This document shows, piece by piece, positions 8,870 to 12,900 of a stretch of DNA of 12,900 nt. The notes below the pieces were generated by a model. It worked only from the letters and a program-made list of their open reading frames with translations. It did no database searches and had not been told where the DNA came from. This DNA comes from Nocardioides sp. (GTDB lineage: Bacteria; Actinomycetota; Actinomycetes; Propionibacteriales; Nocardioidaceae). The position numbers and the translations under genes were made by a program. Where the stretch lies: positions 1 through 12,900 of the forward strand of contig JAJPEO010000338.1 in NCBI GenBank assembly GCA_021166815.1. Reading direction: 5' to 3'. Position 1 is the first letter of the stretch. The number at the start of each line of letters is the position of its first letter.

Positions 8870-9859
8870 TCAGGTCAGGCCGCCGGCCACGGCCCGGGCC
8901 ACCTCGTGGGCGCGACGTGCCCAGGCGTCCGAGGCCCCGGCGAGGCCGCACGTCGGCGTGATCACCAGTGAGTCGCCCAGCGACTCGACGTCGAGGCCGA
9001 GCATGTCCAGCCAGCGCAGCACCCGCTCCACCAGCCTCGAGTCGGTGGGCGCGGTGGCGGGGTCCATGGAGGGAACGACGCCGAGCACAGCGGTGCGACC
9101 CCCCTCGAGGGCCTCGGCGAAGGTGTCGATGCCCGCGGCGTCGAGCTGGTCCAGGTCCGCGCTCAGGCCGGTCGCACCGGCGCCGAGGACGAGCCCCCAG
9201 GGCGTGGGACCGCACGAGTGGACCCAGGGCTGCGCGCCGGCGCCCCGCACCGCGGCCAGGACCCACTCGAGGTGCTCGGAGGCCTCGGGGACGTCGATGC
9301 GGCGGTGCCGGCCGAAGCCGCTCGCGGTCGGGACGCGCGCGTCGACGACGGGGCCGAGCAGCGGCTCGTCCACCTGCACCACCAGGTCGGTGACGCCCGG
9401 CAGCCGGCGGCGTACGTCGGCCACGTGCGAGCCCAGCCCCTCGGCGAGGGCCTGCGCCAGCTCGCGGCGGGCCCCGTGGTCGCTGAGGACCTTGTCGCCG
9501 CGCGGCTTCTCGACCGTGGCCGCGAGCGTCCACGGGCCGGCGACCTGGACCTTGAAGGCGCTCTGGAGCCCCTGGCCCTGCTCCTCGACCTGGTCGAGGT
9601 CCTGGGCCAGCAGGGATCGTGCGCGACGGTGGTCGACACCGCTGCTGTCGGTGAGGCGCCATCCGGCGGGCTGCAGGTCGGCGGCCAGGCCGTCGACGAC
9701 CGACAGGCTGCGACCGGTCATCGACGCGATCGCCCCGCGGCCGGGCACCTCGGGGAGGTAGGGCAGGTCCTCGAGCTGGGCCAGCACCATGCGCACGGCC
9801 TCGGCGAAGGCACGGTCGTCCTCGCCGGGCAGCGAGCCCACCCCGCTCGCACGCGTCAT
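8870..9859 (-). CDS. MetE-core-like (cobalamin-independent methionine synthase C-terminal fold) protein
   Basis: The 329-residue product matches only the catalytic C-terminal barrel of cobalamin-independent methionine synthase; full MetE is about 750 residues. Visible features are the N-terminal SGVGSLPG (5-12), QVDEP (162-166), the zinc-type HSC pair (H214, C216) and PTCGLAGA at 302-309 with C304. The position equivalent to the third zinc ligand (Glu in MetE) appears to be D235, a tentative hand alignment. The ATG at 9859 overlaps the mnmA stop as ATGA. A longer in-frame extension up to 10072 runs through mnmA and does not look like protein. The orthologue next to mnmA and ligA in mycobacteria (Rv3015c) is of unproven function. 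It may be a methyltransferase using another methyl donor, or may have a tRNA- or sulfur-related job. I do not assign it methionine synthase activity. Confidence 0.85.
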   Translation of the reverse strand: MTRASGVGSLPGEDDRAFAEAVRMVLAQLEDLPYLPEVPGRGAIASMTGRSLSVVDGLAADLQPAGWRLTDSSGVDHRRARSLLAQDLDQVEEQGQGLQSAFKVQVAGPWTLAATVEKPRGDKVLSDHGARRELAQALAEGLGSHVADVRRRLPGVTDLVVQVDEPLLGPVVDARVPTASGFGRHRRIDVPEASEHLEWVLAAVRGAGAQPWVHSCGPTPWGLVLGAGATGLSADLDQLDAAGIDTFAEALEGGRTAVLGVVPSMDPATAPTDSRLVERVLRWLDMLGLDVESLGDSLVITPTCGLAGASDAWARRAHEVARAVAGGLT

Positions 9860-10953
9860 CGGCCCACCCGCGAGGTCGCGTCGATGGTCGCCGAGCCGAC
9901 GACCCGGGTGCCGTCGTAGATCACCGCTGCCTGTCCGGGGGCGATGCCCTCGGCGTGGTCGAGCAGCTCGATGTCGACGTCGTCCCCCGCGACCGTGACG
10001 ACGGCCCGGTGCTCGGCGCCGTGGGCGCGCAGCTGCACCGTGCCCTCCAGCCTGTCCGGCACGGCACCGCACCAGCGCGGCCGGCTCGCGGTGATCCTGT
10101 CGACGGCCAGCCCGGCGCGCGGCCCGACCCGGACGGTCCCGCTGACCGGCTCGATGTCGAGGACGAACCGCGGCTTGCCGTCCGGGGCCGGGCGACCCAG
10201 GCGCAGGCCGCGCCGCTGGCCGATCGTGAACGCGTAGGTGCCCTCGTGCGTGCCGAGCACCTCACCGCTGGCGTCGTCGACGATGCTGCCGCCGTCATTG
10301 GGGGCGCGGTCGCCCAGCTTCTCGCGCAGCCACCCGGCGTTGTCGCCGTCGGCGACGAAGCAGATGTCGTGGGAGTCGGGCTTGTCGGCCACGAGCAGGC
10401 CACGTTCGGCCGCCTCGCGGCGTACGGCGTCCTTGGTGCTGTCGCCCAGCGGGAAGAGGGAGTGGGCCAGCTGCTCCTGGGTGAGGACACCGAGGACGTA
10501 GGACTGGTCCTTGCCGTGGTCGACCGCGCGGTGCATCTCGATCAGGCCGTCGGCCCCGGTGCGCAGCTGCGCGTAGTGGCCCGTGGCCACGGCGTCGAAG
10601 CCCAGCGCCAGGGCGCGGTCCAGGACCGCGGCGAACTTGATCTTCTCGTTGCAGCGTAGGCAGGGGTTGGGCGTGCGCCCGGCGGCGTACTCGTCCATGA
10701 AGTCCTCGACCACGTCCTCGTGGAAGCGGTCGGAGAGGTCCCAGACGTAGAACGGGATCCCGATCACGTCGGCCGCTCGCCGCGCGTCGTTGCTGTCCTC
10801 GATCGTGCAGCAGCCGCGCGCACCCGTGCGGTAGGACGCGGGGTTGCGGCTCAGCGCGAGGTGGATGCCGGTGACCTCGTGGCCGGCCTCGACCGCGCGG
10901 GCAGCAGCCACGGCCGAGTCGACCCCGCCCGACATGGCGGCGACGACGCGCAT
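9856..10953 (-). CDS. mnmA: tRNA-specific 2-thiouridylase MnmA
   Basis: The 365-residue enzyme adenylates and thiolates U34 of Lys, Glu and Gln tRNAs. The PP-loop ATP motif SGGVDS lies near residues 8-13. The two catalytic cysteines are present at C98 in [14 protein letters not shown] and C198 in [12 protein letters not shown], with [13 protein letters not shown] between them. A typical C-terminal beta barrel ends with [18 protein letters not shown]. The ATG at 10953 is preferred over a GTG at 10956. It has AAGGGG 5 nt upstream, gives the family N-terminus [10 protein letters not shown], and forms a TGATG overlap with the cysteine desulfurase gene. That coupling fits direct sulfur transfer from the desulfurase to MnmA; no Tus relay genes are seen here. 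Confidence 0.97.
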   Translation of the reverse strand: MRVVAAMSGGVDSAVAAARAVEAGHEVTGIHLALSRNPASYRTGARGCCTIEDSNDARRAADVIGIPFYVWDLSDRFHEDVVEDFMDEYAAGRTPNPCLRCNEKIKFAAVLDRALALGFDAVATGHYAQLRTGADGLIEMHRAVDHGKDQSYVLGVLTQEQLAHSLFPLGDSTKDAVRREAAERGLLVADKPDSHDICFVADGDNAGWLREKLGDRAPNDGGSIVDDASGEVLGTHEGTYAFTIGQRRGLRLGRPAPDGKPRFVLDIEPVSGTVRVGPRAGLAVDRITASRPRWCGAVPDRLEGTVQLRAHGAEHRAVVTVAGDDVDIELLDHAEGIAPGQAAVIYDGTRVVGSATIDATSRVGR

Positions 10954-12143
10954 CACAGCCCCTTGGCGGCCCGGGCGCGCTCCACGACGGGCACGATCGC
11001 CTCGACCACGGCGTCGACGTCAGCGGCGGTCGAGGAGTGGCCGAACGTGAAGCGCAGCGAGTGGCGGGCCTGGTCCGGGTCGCAGCCCATCGCGAGCAGG
11101 ACGTGGGAGGGCTGCGGCACCCCTGCCGAGCAGGCCGATCCCGTGGAGCAGGCGATGCCGCGGGCGTCGAGGAGCATCAGCAGCGAGTCGCCCTCGCAAC
11201 CCGGGAAGCCGATGTGGGCGTTGCCCGGGAGGCGGCCCGCGCCCGGCGCTGCGCCGTGGAGGTGGGCATCCGGCACGGCCGCGACGAGGCGTCGGACGAG
11301 GTCGTCGCGCAGGGCGGCGACATGGTCGGCGTGCTCGGCCTGGTGCTTGACGGCGAGCTCGACCGCAGCGGCCAGCCCGGCGATCGCGGGGACGTCGAGG
11401 GTGCCGCTGCGCACGTCACGCTCCTGCCCGCCGCCGTGGACGAGCGGCGCCACCCTGATGTCGCGGCGCACGACCAGGGCACCGACGCCGTACGGGCCTC
11501 CGAGCTTGTGGCCGGTGAAGCTCAGCGCGTCGACCCCCGAGGCCGCGAAGTCCACGGGAACCGAGCCCACGGCCTGCACGGCGTCGGTGTGGACCGGGAT
11601 GCCGTGGGCGGAGGCGATCTCCACCACCTCGCTGATCGGCTGCAGCGTGCCGACCTCGTTGTTGGCCCACATGACCGAGATCAGCGCCACCGAGCCGGGG
11701 TCCCTGGCCACCTGGTAGCGCAGCGCCTCGAGGTCCAGGCGGCCCTTGTCGTCGACCGGCACCAGCTCGACATCGGCCCCGTCCTCGTCCTCGAGCCACT
11801 GCAGCGGGTCGAGCACCGCGTGGTGCTCGATCGCGCTCGCGAGGATGCGGGTGCGTCGCGGGTCGGCGGCCCGGCGTGCCCAGTAGATGCCCTTGACCGC
11901 CAGGTTGTCGGACTCGGTGCCGCCCGAGGTGAAGACCACGTCACCCGGCCGGCACCCGAGCGCGCGGGCGATCGTCTCGCGGGACTCCTCCACGACGCGT
12001 CGCGCAGCCCGGCCGGGGGCGTGCAGCGAGTTGGCGTTGCCGACCAGGGCCAGCTGCGCCGCCATCGCCTCGATCGCCGCCGGGACCATGGGGGTGGTGG
12101 CGGCGTGGTCGAGGTAGACGGCGCGTCCGGGAGCGGGGGTCAT
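10953..12143 (-). CDS. iscS: Cysteine desulfurase (IscS/NifS-like)
   Basis: The 396-residue, pyridoxal-phosphate-dependent enzyme takes sulfur from cysteine as an enzyme persulfide. The sequence shows YLDHAATTP at 10-18, the cofactor-stacking His108 region SAIEHHA, D187 and Q190 in HTDAVQ, and the Schiff-base lysine K213 in [10 protein letters not shown]. The persulfide cysteine is C338 in [10 protein letters not shown]332 just before it is also conserved in actinobacterial relatives. The loop around C338 is short. The ATG at 12143 lies 12 nt after the proB stop. The stop overlaps the mnmA start, so the main recipient is probably MnmA, with Fe-S assembly as a possible second role. Confidence 0.96.
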   Translation of the reverse strand: MTPAPGRAVYLDHAATTPMVPAAIEAMAAQLALVGNANSLHAPGRAARRVVEESRETIARALGCRPGDVVFTSGGTESDNLAVKGIYWARRAADPRRTRILASAIEHHAVLDPLQWLEDEDGADVELVPVDDKGRLDLEALRYQVARDPGSVALISVMWANNEVGTLQPISEVVEIASAHGIPVHTDAVQAVGSVPVDFAASGVDALSFTGHKLGGPYGVGALVVRRDIRVAPLVHGGGQERDVRSGTLDVPAIAGLAAAVELAVKHQAEHADHVAALRDDLVRRLVAAVPDAHLHGAAPGAGRLPGNAHIGFPGCEGDSLLMLLDARGIACSTGSACSAGVPQPSHVLLAMGCDPDQARHSLRFTFGHSSTAADVDAVVEAIVPVVERARAAKGL

Positions 12144-12155
12144 GTCCGATCCAGC

Positions 12156-12900
12156 CTACGCTCGTCCGAGCACGACCATGTCGTCCCGGTGGATGACCTC
12201 GCGCTCGTAGGCGGCGCCCAGGGCCTCCTTGAGCTCCCTGGTGGAGCGGCCCAGCAGCGCCGGCAGCTCGTCGGCGTCGAAGTTGACCAGGCCACGCGCC
12301 ACCGTGACGCCGCCCGGGCTGACCACGTCGACCGGCTCCCCCGCGACGAACGAGCCGGAGACCCCCACGATCCCGGCCGGCAGCAGCGACGCGCGCCGCT
12401 CGGTGACGGCGCTGACCGCACCGGCGTCGATGCGCAGCTCGCCCTTGCCCTCGGTCGCGTGGCGCAGCCACAGCAGCCGGGTGGGCTTGCGCCTGCCGGT
12501 GGCCGAGAACAGCGTGCCGACGGACTCCCCGGCCAGCGCGGCCGCAGCCTGCTCGGCGGAGGTGAGCACCACCGGGATGCCGGCGTGGGTGGCGATCTGG
12601 GCTGCGTCGACCTTCGTGGTCATGCCGCCGGTCCCGACCCCGGCCGATCCTGCGGACCCGATCTCGATGCCGCCCAGGTCGGCGGTGGACCGCACCACCG
12701 GGATCAGCGTGGACCCGGGGCGACCCGGAGGACCGGTGTAGAGCCCGTCCACGTCGGAGAGCAGGACCAGCAGGTCGGCCTGGACCAGGTGGGCGACGAG
12801 CGCGGCCAGCCGGTCGTTGTCGCCGAAGCGGATCTCGGTGGTCGCCACCGTGTCGTTCTCGTTGACGATCGGCAGGGCGCCGTACTCCAGCAGCTTGGCG
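12156..12900 (-). CDS. proB: Glutamate 5-kinase, N-terminal part outside window
   Basis: The visible 247 residues are the C-terminal two thirds of glutamate 5-kinase, which phosphorylates glutamate in the first step of proline synthesis. The frame is open to the window edge. It begins in AKLLEYGALPIVNENDTVA, then FGDNDRLAALVAHL and LLSDVDGLYTG. The nucleotide-binding GTGGMTTKVDAA follows, then a PUA domain over roughly the last 90 residues, starting near ELRIDAGAVSAV. The GTG at 12848 is internal to the gene, since conserved kinase sequence continues upstream of it. It ends 12 nt before iscS; proA does not follow directly. Confidence 0.95.
   Translation of the reverse strand, partial: AKLLEYGALPIVNENDTVATTEIRFGDNDRLAALVAHLVQADLLVLLSDVDGLYTGPPGRPGSTLIPVVRSTADLGGIEIGSAGSAGVGTGGMTTKVDAAQIATHAGIPVVLTSAEQAAAALAGESVGTLFSATGRRKPTRLLWLRHATEGKGELRIDAGAVSAVTERRASLLPAGIVGVSGSFVAGEPVDVVSPGGVTVARGLVNFDADELPALLGRSTRELKEALGAAYEREVIHRDDMVVLGRA

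Noticed and set aside
9860..10072. N-terminal extension of the MetE-like protein (71 residues)
   Set aside because: It overlaps the mnmA coding sequence, is almost all Arg/Gly/Ala/Pro, and the ATG at 9859 gives the conserved SGVGSLPG start.

Overview
The window comes from a high-GC (about 70% by eye) actinomycete chromosome. Every supported gene lies on the minus strand, so the region reads from high to low coordinates. The order iscS-mnmA-MetE-like-ligA-gatC-gatA-gatB is the conserved actinobacterial order (compare Mycobacterium tuberculosis Rv3025c, Rv3024c, Rv3015c, Rv3014c, Rv3012c, Rv3011c, Rv3009c, from memory). Gene content and the secreted cobalamin cassette would fit Nocardioides or a relative, but that placement is inference.

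Region 1 (12900 to 3326) is housekeeping. It holds the 3' part of proB (proline synthesis), then iscS and mnmA, a sulfur relay to the wobble uridine of tRNA, then a short MetE-core protein of unknown role. ligA (NAD-dependent DNA ligase) follows, then gatC, gatA and gatB, the tRNA-dependent amidotransferase. Junctions are tight: TGATG or ATGA/GTGA overlaps at iscS/mnmA, mnmA/MetE-like, gatC/gatA and gatA/gatB. The largest gap inside the block is 51 nt, before ligA.

Region 2 (3325 to 3088) is the only substantial non-coding stretch, 238 nt. It holds a terminator-like hairpin after gatB, a cobalamin riboswitch aptamer (about 3276-3171), and a leader in which alternative hairpins can form next to a good ribosome binding site.

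Region 3 (3087 to 1) is a translationally coupled set behind the riboswitch. It encodes a secreted alpha/alpha-toroid (prenyltransferase/squalene-cyclase-repeat) protein, a secreted membrane-anchored protein resembling the transcobalamin C-terminal/DUF4430 type, and an ECF-transporter transmembrane (EcfT/CbiQ) protein that runs off the window. Taken together, this looks like a vitamin B12 capture and uptake system. The two halves of a transcobalamin-like binder appear to be split between two exported proteins that feed an energy-coupling-factor importer, and B12 itself appears to control the set. This is the most interesting part of the window.
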